Shown here: positions 51,247 to 60,247 of the stretch, piece by piece | Layout: every line of letters begins with the position of its first letter | How positions within the stretch are numbered: the stretch's first letter is position 1 | Source: JAVJUV01 sp047314965 | Lineage (GTDB): Bacteria > Pseudomonadota > Alphaproteobacteria > Rhodobacterales > Rhodobacteraceae | Length of the DNA stretch: 64,000 bases | Direction of reading: 5' to 3' | Assembly (NCBI RefSeq): GCF_047314965.1 | Contig: NZ_JBLBVK010000058.1 | Location: 248,001 to 312,000, forward strand | Program-made: the position numbers and the translations under genes | Notes under the pieces: generated by a model | Database searches by the model: none | What the model saw: only the letters and a program-made list of their open reading frames with translations | Told to the model about the DNA's origin: nothing

Positions 51247-52290
51247 ATGGCCGACACAGATACGTTGCCGCGTGAGAGCGCGAGAATTGATTTCGACCGT
51301 TTCCCGCGAACGGAACTGTGCCACCAGCCAACGCCGATCGAGGCCATGCCGCGACTGAGCGAGCTGCTGGGCGGTCCCCGGCTGTTCATCAAGCGCGATG
51401 ACTGTACCGGTCTGGCGATGGGCGGAAACAAGACCCGCAAGCTCGAATTCCTCGTCGGCGAGGCGATGCTCGAAAAGGCCGATATGCTGATAACGCAGGG
51501 CGCGGTTCAGTCGAATCACGTGCGCCAGACGGCAGCGGCGGCCTGCAAGGTCGGCATGAAATGTCATGTCCTGCTGGAGCGCCGGGTGCCGGATCGCGAC
51601 ACCTCCTACGAGGAAACCGGCAACGTCCTTCTCGACAACCTCTTTGGCGCGACCTACGAGTTCCGGCCTTCCGGCCTTGACATGAACGCCGAGGCTGAGG
51701 CGGTGGCCGAGGCTATGCGGGCACAGGGCAACCGGCCCTATTTCATCCCCGGCGGCGGGTCCAATCCGACCGGCGCACTGGGTTATGCCAATTGCGCGCA
51801 GGAGATTGCCGACCACACCCGTGAGACAGGGCAGGGGTTCGACTGGCTTGTCATGGCAACCGGCAGCACGGGGACACAGGCGGGCCTTGTCGCCGGCTTC
51901 CAGGCCATCGGTCACACACTGCCCGTCATGGGCGTCAGCGTTCGCCAGCCGCGCGAGCGCCAGATGAACGCGGTCCACGGTCTGACCCAGAGAACCCTCG
52001 AAAAGCTTGGCGCCGAAGGGGTGCCGCTCAGCCGGATCCTTGTCGATGACGGCTATGTGGGCGAGGGCTACGGGATTCCGGCAGAGTCCACGATGGAGGC
52101 GATCCGCCTCCTTGCGCGGCAGGAAGGCATTTTGCTGGACCCCGTCTATTCCGCGAAGGGCATGGCTGGATTGATCGGCATGATCCGTCTGGGTTTCTTC
52201 AAGCCTACCGACAACGTGCTGTTCCTGCATACGGGCGGCGCGACAGCACTTTTCGCATATCAGGAGCAATTGCTCGCATCGCTGAACTGA
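51247..52290 (+). CDS. PLP-dependent D-cysteine desulfhydrase / L-cysteate sulfo-lyase family enzyme
   Basis: A 347-residue fold-type II PLP enzyme of the ACC deaminase/D-cysteine desulfhydrase group. The cofactor lysine is Lys62 in GLAMGGNKTRKLEF, and QSNHVRQTAAAA and MATGSTGTQAGLVAGF are the phosphate- and substrate-binding loops. In marine Rhodobacterales, close relatives include CuyA, which splits L-cysteate into pyruvate, ammonia and sulfite. Residue-level discrimination from D-cysteine desulfhydrase is not possible by eye. The start is MADTDTLPRE at 51247. Divergent from LysR and upstream of a ProX-type binding protein, suggesting it degrades the imported compound. Confidence 0.82.
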   Translation: MADTDTLPRESARIDFDRFPRTELCHQPTPIEAMPRLSELLGGPRLFIKRDDCTGLAMGGNKTRKLEFLVGEAMLEKADMLITQGAVQSNHVRQTAAAACKVGMKCHVLLERRVPDRDTSYEETGNVLLDNLFGATYEFRPSGLDMNAEAEAVAEAMRAQGNRPYFIPGGGSNPTGALGYANCAQEIADHTRETGQGFDWLVMATGSTGTQAGLVAGFQAIGHTLPVMGVSVRQPRERQMNAVHGLTQRTLEKLGAEGVPLSRILVDDGYVGEGYGIPAESTMEAIRLLARQEGILLDPVYSAKGMAGLIGMIRLGFFKPTDNVLFLHTGGATALFAYQEQLLASLN

Positions 52291-52326
52291 CGCCGGAAAA
52301 GGCGCATACCAACAGAGGAGAAGAAG

Positions 52327-53292
52327 ATGAAAACCAAACTGCAGACACTGGGCCTCGCGACCGCCGTCAGCGTGTTCGCGCTGCCCGCGCTCGCAGCCGA
52401 GGAAGTCGCGATCGGCGTGCCGTCATGGACCGGCGCTCAGGCCATCGCCCATGTGCTGGGCGAGGTCGTGACCTCCCGCATTGGCGGCACTGTCGAATAT
52501 GTGCCCGGCAACAACGCCACGATCTTCCAGGCAATGGACCAGGGCAAAGGCGACATCGACGTGCACCCCGATGTCTGGCTTCCGAACCAGGAGAGCTTCA
52601 CCAAGGAATACGTGGACGGCAAGGGAACCGTCACGCTTTCGTCCAACCCCTATGAGGGCAACCAGGGCTTCTGCGTATCGAAGGACTTCGGCACGGCCAA
52701 CAACATCACCGACATCGCCGATCTTGGCCGTCCGGACGTGGCCGCGTTGATGGACAGCGACGGCAATGGCAAGGGCGAGATGTGGATCGGCGCTCCGGGC
52801 TGGGCTTCTGCGAACGTGAACGAGGTAAAGGTGCGGGATTACGGCCTTCTCGACTTCATCGAGCCGATCCGTGCCGAAGAAGCGGTCAAGACCGCGCGCA
52901 TCAAGGACTCGATCGCCAAGGGCGAAGGCTATGCCTTCTACTGCTACACTCCCCACGCAGTGTGGTACATGTTCGATGTCATGATGCTGACGGAACCGAC
53001 CTATGACCCGGCCAAGTACATCATGGTGCAGCCGTCGGATGATGCCGACTGGTACAACAAGTCCATGGTCGCCACGAAAGACGACCTCAAGCAGGTTCAG
53101 ATCGCATGGTCGAATTCGCTGGTTGAACGCTCGCCCGCCATCGCAGAGTTCTTCCAGAACTTCGCCCTGACGGCAGACGATGTGTCGGCCCTTGCCTTCG
53201 AGATCAGCGCCAACGGCCGCGATCCTGCGGAAGTCGCCAAGGAATGGGTCGAGGCGAATTCGGACCGCGTCGACGCGATGCTGGGCCTCTGA
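52327..53292 (+). CDS. Glycine betaine/proline-type ABC substrate-binding protein (ProX/OpuAC-like)
   Basis: A 321-residue periplasmic protein with a Sec signal (MKTKLQTLGLATAVSVF, cut at LPALAA). The mature start EEVAIGVPSWTGAQAIAHVLGEV and GDIDVHPDVWLPNQ are characteristic of OpuAC-domain proteins. Aromatic residues that could build a cation cage include Trp in PSWTGAQ and VWLPNQ, and Trp-Tyr in VWYMFD. AGAGGAG precedes the ATG, 36 nt after the PLP enzyme. A quaternary amine or a zwitterionic amino-sulfonate are both possible ligands. Confidence 0.87.
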   Translation: MKTKLQTLGLATAVSVFALPALAAEEVAIGVPSWTGAQAIAHVLGEVVTSRIGGTVEYVPGNNATIFQAMDQGKGDIDVHPDVWLPNQESFTKEYVDGKGTVTLSSNPYEGNQGFCVSKDFGTANNITDIADLGRPDVAALMDSDGNGKGEMWIGAPGWASANVNEVKVRDYGLLDFIEPIRAEEAVKTARIKDSIAKGEGYAFYCYTPHAVWYMFDVMMLTEPTYDPAKYIMVQPSDDADWYNKSMVATKDDLKQVQIAWSNSLVERSPAIAEFFQNFALTADDVSALAFEISANGRDPAEVAKEWVEANSDRVDAMLGL

Positions 53293-53313
53293 TCGGCACG
53301 TCGTAAACTGCGG

Positions 53314-53340
53314 GGCAGCGCCGGTCGGAACGGTGCTGCC
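53314..53340 (+). terminator. Intraoperon hairpin after ProX-like gene
   Basis: GGCAGCGCCG pairs with CGGTGCTGCC (10 bp, one G-U) around a 7-nt loop. It starts 21 nt after the binding-protein stop and ends 29 nt before the ATPase gene of the same operon. Confidence 0.6.
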
Positions 53341-53369
53341 TTGCGAACTGCAGCCAGGACAGGACGCTC

Positions 53370-54425
53370 ATGCACGACGATACCGTCATAGAGATCTCGA
53401 ATGTCTGGAAGATCTTCGGCGCGCGCCCAGAACAGGCGCTGAAGGCGATCCGCGAAAGAGGCCTGAGCAAGGCCGAGGTTCTGGCCGAATACAACGCCGT
53501 CGTCGGTGTCGCCGATGTCAGCCTTTCCGTGAACCGGGGCGAGATTTTCTGCATCATGGGGCTGTCCGGCAGTGGCAAGTCCACGCTCGTGCGTCACTTC
53601 AATCGGTTGCTGGAACCCACTGACGGAAAAATCGAAATCGAAGGCACCGATGTAATGGCGCTGGGCCCGAAGGAGCTTCAGCGCTTCCGCAACCGGAAGA
53701 TCGGCATGGTGTTCCAGAACTTTGCACTGATGCCGCATCGATCCGTGCTGGACAACGTGGCGATGCCGTTGGAAATCCGGCAGGTCGCCAAGAACGAACG
53801 CATGCGCCAGGCCGCGGCCATTCTGGATATCGTCGAACTGGGCGCATGGGGCTCGAAATTCGCGCATGAACTGTCGGGCGGCATGCAGCAGCGGGTGGGC
53901 CTTGCACGTGCGCTGGCCGCCAACCCGGACGTTCTCCTGATGGACGAGCCCTTCTCCGCGCTTGACCCGCTGATCCGGCGGCAATTGCAGGACGAATTCA
54001 TCCGTCTGTCCAAGATCCTCAAGAAGACAACCGTCTTCATCACCCATGACCTCGACGAGGCCGTGCGCATCGGCGACCGCATCGCGATCATGCGGGACGG
54101 GAAGATGGTTCAGGTCGGCACTGCCGAAGATATCGTCATGCATCCCGCCGACGATTATGTCGCCGACTTCGTGGCGGGGATCTCGCGCCTGAAAGTCGTG
54201 CATGCCCATGCCGTGATGCGGCCAATAGAGGCCTACCTGTCGACGCAGGGTCCGCTTCCCGCCGACGCGCCCCGAGTGACAGGCGACGAGACGCTCAGCA
54301 ACCTGATCACGATGGCCATCGACGACGACAACCCGATCCTGGTCTGCGACAACGGAAACGATGTCGGCATCATCACCCGCGCCGATCTGCTGCGCACAGT
54401 CATCGAGGGAACGGAGGTCTCATGA
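53370..54425 (+). CDS. Glycine betaine/proline-type ABC ATP-binding protein (ProV-like)
   Basis: A 351-residue ATPase. The leading ISNVWKIFGARPEQALKAIRERGLSK segment is the ProV-specific N-terminal extension. Walker A GLSGSGKS (about 64-71), Q-loop VFQNFALMPHRSV, signature LSGGMQQR, Walker B VLLMDEPFSALDP and switch His in ITHDLDEA follow. The C-terminal 70 residues hold a CBS-like regulatory region (ISNL..., NGNDVGIITRADLL). A weak AGGA precedes the ATG. It overlaps the permease gene by four bases (ATGA). Confidence 0.9.
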   Translation: MHDDTVIEISNVWKIFGARPEQALKAIRERGLSKAEVLAEYNAVVGVADVSLSVNRGEIFCIMGLSGSGKSTLVRHFNRLLEPTDGKIEIEGTDVMALGPKELQRFRNRKIGMVFQNFALMPHRSVLDNVAMPLEIRQVAKNERMRQAAAILDIVELGAWGSKFAHELSGGMQQRVGLARALAANPDVLLMDEPFSALDPLIRRQLQDEFIRLSKILKKTTVFITHDLDEAVRIGDRIAIMRDGKMVQVGTAEDIVMHPADDYVADFVAGISRLKVVHAHAVMRPIEAYLSTQGPLPADAPRVTGDETLSNLITMAIDDDNPILVCDNGNDVGIITRADLLRTVIEGTEVS

Positions 54426-55963
54426 GAGACGAGAACGTGAACCCGCTTGAAGATACCGACAGCGAGGCCGCCCGCGCCTATGCCGAGGAACGCCGCGAGA
54501 ATATCCGCGCCTTCGTTCAGACGAACCCAGACTACTACATCCGGAATTTCGACAGGATCGGCGCCTCGTCCCGCTTCACACCCACGTTCAACCTGATCGC
54601 AGGTCTTCTTGGACCGGTTTGGTTCGGGGCGCGCGGTTTGTGGTCCTGGGCTCTGCCGTTTCTGATCTTCGAGGCCCTCGCGCTCGTCCAGATTGCTCGC
54701 GGCCTGTTTGGTGATCTGGCTGCCGATGCCATGGCGCGGATCGAGTCGATCGAGGGAACGCTTGAGTTGCGGCGCCAGCAGCTTGCGGCCGCCATAGAAA
54801 GCGGCTCGGATAGGGTGGAGGCGTTCCAGCGTGCCGTCGATGGTCTGGAGGCCAATATCGGCGGCATCCGTGCCGAGGCCGAGGCCCTCGCCGCCGAGGG
54901 ACCGACGATTGCGCTGACGGGACTGGGGATTCTCCTGCTGGCCAAGGCGGTGCAGGCCATCGTGGCGAACTGGGCGCTGGAGGCGCGGTTTTCGGACTGG
55001 CTGTCCGACCGCTCGGTCCGGTCTGGAATGCCGGTGTCGCAGATCGTGTTCAGCGCCGTGTTCATGGGGTTGATCGTCGCCGCGGCGATGCTCCACTACA
55101 GTTTCCCCGGCCGGTTCGACCTCCTGAGCGCTTTCCCGACGGATCCCGACATCCGGCTTGTCAGCATCGACTGGGTCGAGGCGTTCTTCAACTGGGCGGT
55201 GCTGAATGGCGAGGCGCTGTTCGACGCGATCACCTATTTCATCCGGCTGGTGCTGGATGCGCTGGAACTGGTTTTCGTCTCGACGCCCTGGATCGTGATC
55301 GCTTCGCTGATCATTCTCCTGACCTGGCTCACCGCAGGCGTGCGCATGGCGATCTATTCTGGCGCATTCCTGGCCTATATGGGCCTGCTCGGCTTCTGGG
55401 AAAAAGCCATGACGACGCTGGCGCTTCTGGGCACGGCGGCCTGTCTCTCGATCCTGATCGGCATCCCGCTTGGCATGTTCGCCGCCCGCCGTCCCCGCTT
55501 TTATGCTGCGATACAACCGATCATGGACTTCATGCAGACCATGCCGGCCTTCGTTTTCATGATCCCGGTGATCGCCTTCTTCGGTACCGGCAAACCGGCC
55601 GCTGTGGTCACCACCATGATCTTCGGCGGGACGCCCGTCGTGCGCCTGACCGTTCTCGGCCTTCGCGGCGTGCCCGAAAGCGTGCGAGAAGCCGCCATCA
55701 GCTTCGGGGCGAACAAGTGGTATCTCCTGACCAAGGTCGACCTGCCGCTGGCCAGCCCATCGATCCGGGCGGGCATCAACCAGACCATCATGCTGTCCCT
55801 TGCGATGGTTGTCGTCGCCTCGCTGATCGGCGCAAAGGGGTTGGGTGAGGATGTGCTCGAAGCCCTGCAATACGCCAACGTGGGGCAGGGAATCCTGGCC
55901 GGATTCTCGATCCTGTTCTGCGCCATGATCCTCGATCGCATCGTTCAGGGCGGGCGTCGGTGA
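54422..55963 (+). CDS. Glycine betaine/proline-type ABC permease (ProW-like) with N-terminal membrane/coiled-coil module
   Basis: A 513-residue permease, longer than E. coli ProW (354 residues). The last 200 residues are a standard BPD_transp_1 domain: LIGIPLGMFAARRPRFYAAIQPIMDFMQTMPAFV and the docking loop REAAISFGANKWYLLTKVDLP. Upstream are two extra hydrophobic regions (about 45-90 and 160-185) enclosing a charged, coiled-coil-like stretch (about 97-155; RIESIEGTLELRRQQLAAAIE). Rhodobacterales ProW proteins often have long N-termini, but the function of this part is unknown. It overlaps genes at both ends. Confidence 0.87.
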   Translation: MRDENVNPLEDTDSEAARAYAEERRENIRAFVQTNPDYYIRNFDRIGASSRFTPTFNLIAGLLGPVWFGARGLWSWALPFLIFEALALVQIARGLFGDLAADAMARIESIEGTLELRRQQLAAAIESGSDRVEAFQRAVDGLEANIGGIRAEAEALAAEGPTIALTGLGILLLAKAVQAIVANWALEARFSDWLSDRSVRSGMPVSQIVFSAVFMGLIVAAAMLHYSFPGRFDLLSAFPTDPDIRLVSIDWVEAFFNWAVLNGEALFDAITYFIRLVLDALELVFVSTPWIVIASLIILLTWLTAGVRMAIYSGAFLAYMGLLGFWEKAMTTLALLGTAACLSILIGIPLGMFAARRPRFYAAIQPIMDFMQTMPAFVFMIPVIAFFGTGKPAAVVTTMIFGGTPVVRLTVLGLRGVPESVREAAISFGANKWYLLTKVDLPLASPSIRAGINQTIMLSLAMVVVASLIGAKGLGEDVLEALQYANVGQGILAGFSILFCAMILDRIVQGGRR

Positions 55964-56682
55964 AACCTCTGGTCCTGGTCCACGGCTTCATGGGCGGTAG
56001 CGACCAGTGGGCGCTTCAGAAACCTCTGGCAAAGGGGCGCGATCTGATCGCGGTGGATTTGCCGGGCTTCGGCAAGAACGCGCATCTGGCGCCTGTCGCC
56101 AGCATCGCCGGGTTCGCCGACTGGGTCCTTGCGGAACTTGCGCGCCGGGGTGTTTCAGACTTCGACCTGCTGGGCCACTCGATGGGAGGCATGATCGTTC
56201 AGGAGATGGTCCGGTTGGCACCGCATCGTGTCGCGCGGCTGATACTTTACGGCACGGGCGCGGTAGGCCTTCTGCCCGGACGCTTCGAGCCGATCGAGAC
56301 ATCCATGGATCGCGCGAAGAGGGACGGCGCGTCGGCGACCGCCCGCCGTATCTCCGCGACGTGGTTCCTCGAGTCAGAGGCCTCGCAGGGCTATCCTGCC
56401 TGCGCGAAAATCGCCGAGCAAAGCACGCTACCCGCAATTCTTGCAGGGCTGGAAGCGATGCGGGACTGGTCCGGGCAGGACAATCTCGCACTTATCTCCG
56501 CCGAAACGCTTATCGTCTGGGGGGACGGTGACCGCACCTATCCCTGGTCGCAGATAGAATTGCTCTGGCGTGCCATTCCGAACAGCCATCTGGCCGTCCT
56601 ACCGCTTTGCGCTCATGCGGTGCATATGGAGCGCCCCGATCTCTTCAACCGGATCGTCGGCGAATTTCTGGCGCGCAGTTGA
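55960..56682 (+). CDS. Alpha/beta hydrolase (GTG start)
   Basis: A 240-residue alpha/beta-hydrolase. Nucleophile Ser74 in LLGHSMGGM, acid Asp in VWGDGDRTYPW (about 188) and His in CAHAVHMERP (about 221) complete the triad; LVHGFMGGSDQW supplies the oxyanion hole. The GTG start overlaps the permease stop (GTGA), so it belongs to the LysR-controlled operon. Such hydrolases cleave esters, enol-lactones, C-C bonds of meta-cleavage products, or N-formyl amides. Its presence suggests that the imported compound can be an ester or amide conjugate. Confidence 0.85.
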   Translation: MKPLVLVHGFMGGSDQWALQKPLAKGRDLIAVDLPGFGKNAHLAPVASIAGFADWVLAELARRGVSDFDLLGHSMGGMIVQEMVRLAPHRVARLILYGTGAVGLLPGRFEPIETSMDRAKRDGASATARRISATWFLESEASQGYPACAKIAEQSTLPAILAGLEAMRDWSGQDNLALISAETLIVWGDGDRTYPWSQIELLWRAIPNSHLAVLPLCAHAVHMERPDLFNRIVGEFLARS

Positions 56683-56815
56683 TGTTATCATTCGGCGGCT
56701 TCGCCCAACTTCTGCCAGTTTTTGAATGTTTTATGGAAAACCAGCATGTCAGGGTTGGACATATGCCGACTCCTGGCTAACATGCCTGCTGCGGCCAAGA
56801 CATGGGACCTGGGAC

Positions 56816-57457
56816 ATGGACACCGCGAAGAGAAAGACCAAGAATGCGTGTGTCGGGACAGTGGTTCCGGATCGCGCGCTGGGCATCCGCCTGGCCGGGC
56901 TTCCGGTGCTGACGGCGTTTCTGATGATGACCACGACATCGCCGGTTCCTGCGCAATCGGGCGCGCGTCATCTCTCTCTCGCAAGTGTGGTTGCCGCGCC
57001 AGCGGCGGCCAAGGACCTCTGCGTCCGCTACGCCTGGGCTTGTGGCCGAACCCGGGGAAAGATTGCCGACCACTCGCGGATGATTGCGATTGCGACCGAG
57101 GTCAATCGACGGATCAACCGAAAGGTCCGTCCGGTGGATGACATCGCGCAATACCACGTCGAAGACTACTGGACATTGCCTTCCAGCAGGGGCGGCGACT
57201 GCGAAGATGTGGCGCTGTTCAAGAAGCAGGAACTTGTCGCGAGAGGGGTTCCGGCAGACCGCCTTCTTCTTGCGACGGTATTCAGCAAGAATGTCGGTGC
57301 TCATGCCGTGCTGGTCCTGAGACTGGACGAGGGCGACTTCGTGCTGGACAGTCTGAACACCCGGATCGAAGCCTGGCACCAGACTGGCTACACGTTCCTG
57401 CGCATGCAGAACCCCGACGCCCCGGGGTCTTGGGTCAGGGTGACCGCGGGAGGCTGA
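56816..57457 (+). CDS. Bacterial transglutaminase-like cysteine peptidase (BTLCP)
   Basis: A 213-residue exported protein of the BTLCP family (peptidase C93). After a signal or membrane segment (about residues 22-47, cut near SPVPAQ) comes a domain with catalytic Cys129 (GGDCEDVALFK), His163 (GAHAVLVL) and Asp178 (VLDSLN). In known systems (LapG) such proteases cleave surface adhesins under cyclic-di-GMP control; no LapD or adhesin gene is next to it here. The start is MDTAKRKTK at 56816. It is flanked by a terminator and unrelated to the surrounding catabolic genes. Confidence 0.83.
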   Translation: MDTAKRKTKNACVGTVVPDRALGIRLAGLPVLTAFLMMTTTSPVPAQSGARHLSLASVVAAPAAAKDLCVRYAWACGRTRGKIADHSRMIAIATEVNRRINRKVRPVDDIAQYHVEDYWTLPSSRGGDCEDVALFKKQELVARGVPADRLLLATVFSKNVGAHAVLVLRLDEGDFVLDSLNTRIEAWHQTGYTFLRMQNPDAPGSWVRVTAGG

Positions 57458-57484
57458 AATCTCTCTCTTTCTGTAGAAACAGGC

Positions 57485-57511
57485 GTCCCGCACGCCGGGG
57501 GCATGCGGGAC
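57485..57511. terminator. Bidirectional terminator between BTLCP and Asp-rich protein genes
   Basis: GTCCCGCA (57485-57492) and TGCGGGAC (57504-57511) form an 8-bp stem with an 11-nt loop, followed on the plus strand by TGATTTTC. It lies in the 76-nt gap between convergent genes and can serve both. Confidence 0.6.
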
Positions 57512-57533
57512 TGATTTTCAAAGACATTTCCTG

Positions 57534-58166
<633 letters not shown>

Positions 58167-58379
58167 TTTGCTGCTCCATTCACACTTGACGAGATCGGCG
58201 GGATGCCGATCTACATATTACTTTTGATATGTTATATTGTGTGAAGAAACAGAGGCTTGATCGAGGTCAATTTGATCGTTGCTAAATGAGAAACATTCTT
58301 TTTCGCTCTCCGAAGAGAAACGTCACGCAGGGGTGCCAGATGTCCGGAGGGGCCGAGCCGGTCCCAAATCCGAAAGCCG

Positions 58380-58922
58380 TCAGCCGCTTTCTTCGAGGTC
58401 GCCTTCCGCGTTTACCCGCAAGCCGGTCCTGTGGCTTTCTTCAAGGATTGAAGGCGCCCAGTCCACGCGCCCGCCATCCTGCGTCGCTTCCTTGGACCCA
58501 ATGATCGCCATAAGCACCGCGTGTTCGCTGCCGATGTTGCGAAAGCCTCGATAGACGCCAGGAGGAAAGCTGATGCAGTCGAAGGGATCGAGCTCGATCT
58601 CCTTGTCGCCTGTCTCTCCCCAGTACGCCGCCCAACGGCCGGTCAGCGGGATAAAGACCTCGATCGTCTCATGGGAGTGCAGGGCGGCACCCTTGCCGGG
58701 CTCTGCGCCCACATAGGTGATCCCGAAATAACGTGCGTCTGTGATCGCGGGGGCAAGGCTTGCGTCCTCGGTCACGCCACGGCCGATGATATTGTAGATG
58801 TCCCTCTGGTACTCGGGGATACGGGTGTCGACGAAGGCCTGTTTCGAGGGCTTGACCTCGGAAAAGCGCGCTGTCCGCGCCAGCATTTCGTCGACGGTTG
58901 GCTCGGTGATCTTCATTGGCAT
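58380..58922 (-). CDS. Cupin-domain protein
   Basis: A 180-residue single cupin. Motif 1 is GKGAALHSHETIEVFIPLTG (HxH...E present) and motif 2 is DCISFPPGVYRGFRNIG, where the usual second-motif His is replaced by Tyr-Arg, so the metal site may be incomplete. A GGGA lies closer to optimal spacing for an ATG at 58916. It follows the TRAP binding-protein gene by 45 nt on the same strand. It could be a ring-cleavage, isomerase or ligand-storage protein; the TRAP linkage suggests action on the imported substrate. Confidence 0.78.
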   Translation of the reverse strand: MPMKITEPTVDEMLARTARFSEVKPSKQAFVDTRIPEYQRDIYNIIGRGVTEDASLAPAITDARYFGITYVGAEPGKGAALHSHETIEVFIPLTGRWAAYWGETGDKEIELDPFDCISFPPGVYRGFRNIGSEHAVLMAIIGSKEATQDGGRVDWAPSILEESHRTGLRVNAEGDLEESG

Positions 58923-58937
58923 AGTCCCGAAACGAGA

Positions 58938-58959
58938 GGGGCGGCCCGAAGGCCGCCCC
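58938..58959 (-). terminator. Intraoperon hairpin after DctP-like gene
   Basis: GGGGCGGCC and GGCCGCCCC form a 9-bp stem with a 4-nt loop, starting 8 nt after the binding-protein stop on the minus-strand transcript and preceding the cupin gene. Confidence 0.62.
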
Positions 58960-58967
58960 GTGATCCG

Positions 58968-60044
58968 TCATTCGATCGTGTAGCGCACCGGCCACTCGTA
59001 GCCGGAGTCGTCGACCGCCTTGATATAGGCGTTGAGAACTTCGGTGCCGGGCATGCCACGCCCGTCGGCGTCCTTGGCCTGCTGGCTCGGGAAGCTGGTT
59101 AGTGACTGCGCCCATCCGGCGCGAGCCTCCTGCGACAGTTCCTTGATCTGAGCGCCAACTTCGGCCAGGCCCTTCAGACCGGATTCCTGGCGGGCGTTCA
59201 GCGACGCACCGGCCTGATCCTCGTAGGCCCGTCCTACCTCGCGGATGATTTTCTGAACGTCTTCCGGCAGGTTCGCCATGGAGCGTTCGTTGATCGTCAG
59301 AGCATTCACGCCCATCGCGCCGAAGCCGATCAGCGTATAGTGTGGCGAAGGCTCATAGAACTTGAAGCCCAGATAGGCAGAGGGGAACATCAGCCAGCCG
59401 TTGTAGACACCGGTCTGAAGCGACAGGTAGCCGTCGGGCAGGGTGGACTGAACCGGGATCGCGCCGGCGAATTCCAGCCAGGGCAGGTTCGGGCCGGCAC
59501 CGCCGATCTTAACGCCTTTCAGGTCGTCGACCGTATCCCACGGGTCCGTCGTGCCAAGGTGGTAGTTGTCCCAGCCGTGCAGGCCCAGAAGCTCCTGTCC
59601 GTATTCGGACGAGAACTGCTCGGTCAGCCATGGCACAGCGTCATATGTTGCGCGCACCGTATCCATCGCCTGGTCCGAGTCCTGTGGGCCGAACGGCGTG
59701 TAATACGGGAAGTTGTGCAGGAACAACTTCGCAGGCTCGAAACAGATGCAGTAGGCGCCAATGTCCAGAATTCCGTTCTGAACGGCCTCCAGGGTTTCGG
59801 CTACGCCGGCGATGGCGCCGCCATAGCCTTCGACGAACTCGATCTCGTGCTCGGTTTCCTCGGCAACGCGGCGCTTGACCTCGGGCACGAAGAAATTCGC
59901 AGTGTCCGCGACATAGACAGCCGGTCCGTTCGGATGGCCCGAGCCAATCCGAAGCGTAAAGGTGTCAGCCGCCGCTGCGCTGCCCATCGCGGCCAGCCCC
60001 AGCGCAGCAGAGCCAACGCGCAGGGCCTTTCCTACATTCTTCAT
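58968..60044 (-). CDS. TRAP transporter substrate-binding protein (DctP family)
   Basis: A 358-residue periplasmic protein with a signal peptide (MKNVGKALRVGSAALGL, cut near GSAAAA). TFTLRIGSGHPNGPAVYVADT opens the mature protein, DLKGVKIGGAGP carries the DctP core, and the Trp-rich GVYNGWLMFPSAYLG lines the pocket. DctP proteins usually bind a carboxylate through a conserved Arg; none is in the standard place around GVKIGGAG, so the ligand may not be a simple acid. GGGAGGA lies upstream. Divergent from dctQM-type genes, with two operator candidates in the 203-nt gap. Confidence 0.88.
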   Translation of the reverse strand: MKNVGKALRVGSAALGLAAMGSAAAADTFTLRIGSGHPNGPAVYVADTANFFVPEVKRRVAEETEHEIEFVEGYGGAIAGVAETLEAVQNGILDIGAYCICFEPAKLFLHNFPYYTPFGPQDSDQAMDTVRATYDAVPWLTEQFSSEYGQELLGLHGWDNYHLGTTDPWDTVDDLKGVKIGGAGPNLPWLEFAGAIPVQSTLPDGYLSLQTGVYNGWLMFPSAYLGFKFYEPSPHYTLIGFGAMGVNALTINERSMANLPEDVQKIIREVGRAYEDQAGASLNARQESGLKGLAEVGAQIKELSQEARAGWAQSLTSFPSQQAKDADGRGMPGTEVLNAYIKAVDDSGYEWPVRYTIE

Positions 60045-60093
60045 TGCATTCCTCCCATTGCATTCATCAGTGCATACGGTTGTTCAACCGCTC

Positions 60094-60116
60094 TTATTTA
60101 TCGTTCGTTAACTAGC
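60094..60116. promoter_or_regulatory. TetR-type operator candidate D
   Basis: TTATTTATCGTTCGTTAA followed by CTAGC; the left arm TTATTTATC is identical to those at 44216 and 60148, and the right arm is degenerate. It overlaps the predicted -10 of the minus-strand dctP-type promoter. Confidence 0.58.
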
Positions 60117-60139
60117 GCACAGAACCGAAATACGGTCAA
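60111..60139 (-). promoter_or_regulatory. Candidate promoter of the TRAP binding-protein gene
   Basis: On the minus strand TTGACC (60134-60139) and GCTAGT (60111-60116) are 17 nt apart, about 67 nt upstream of the start. Operator D covers the -10. Confidence 0.45.
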
Positions 60140-60147
60140 GCATCCGG

Positions 60148-60170
60148 TTATTTATCGACTGCTAAATTTC
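60148..60170. promoter_or_regulatory. TetR-type operator candidate E
   Basis: TTATTTATCGACTGCTAAAT followed by TTC; a dyad with arms TTATTTATC and GCTAAATTTC. It ends 4 nt before the predicted -35 of the plus-strand TRAP permease promoter. Confidence 0.58.
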
Positions 60171-60174
60171 GTTC

Positions 60175-60202
60175 TTGACCCCTTCGGCCTTTCCGTTAGC
60201 GT
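60175..60202 (+). promoter_or_regulatory. Candidate promoter of the TRAP permease genes
   Basis: TTGACC (60175-60180) with TTAGCG (60197-60202) after 16 nt; a good -35 with a weak -10 of the kind common in GC-rich alphaproteobacteria. It lies about 45 nt upstream of the dctQ-type start. Confidence 0.4.
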
Positions 60203-60247
60203 GGCACGACGAACGCCCGACAAGGGCGTCGCGACAGGGGAGGAGTC

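Noticed and set aside
56688..56984. 98-codon minus-strand frame overlapping the start of the BTLCP gene
   Set aside because: No ribosome-binding site or domain, and most of it is antisense to the BTLCP signal region.
58268..58290. Possible further TetR-type dyad (TTTGATCGTTGCTAAATG)
   Set aside because: The right half resembles site E but arm spacing differs by one base and the left arm does not match. It lies upstream of the Asp-rich protein gene, which has no link to the pathway.
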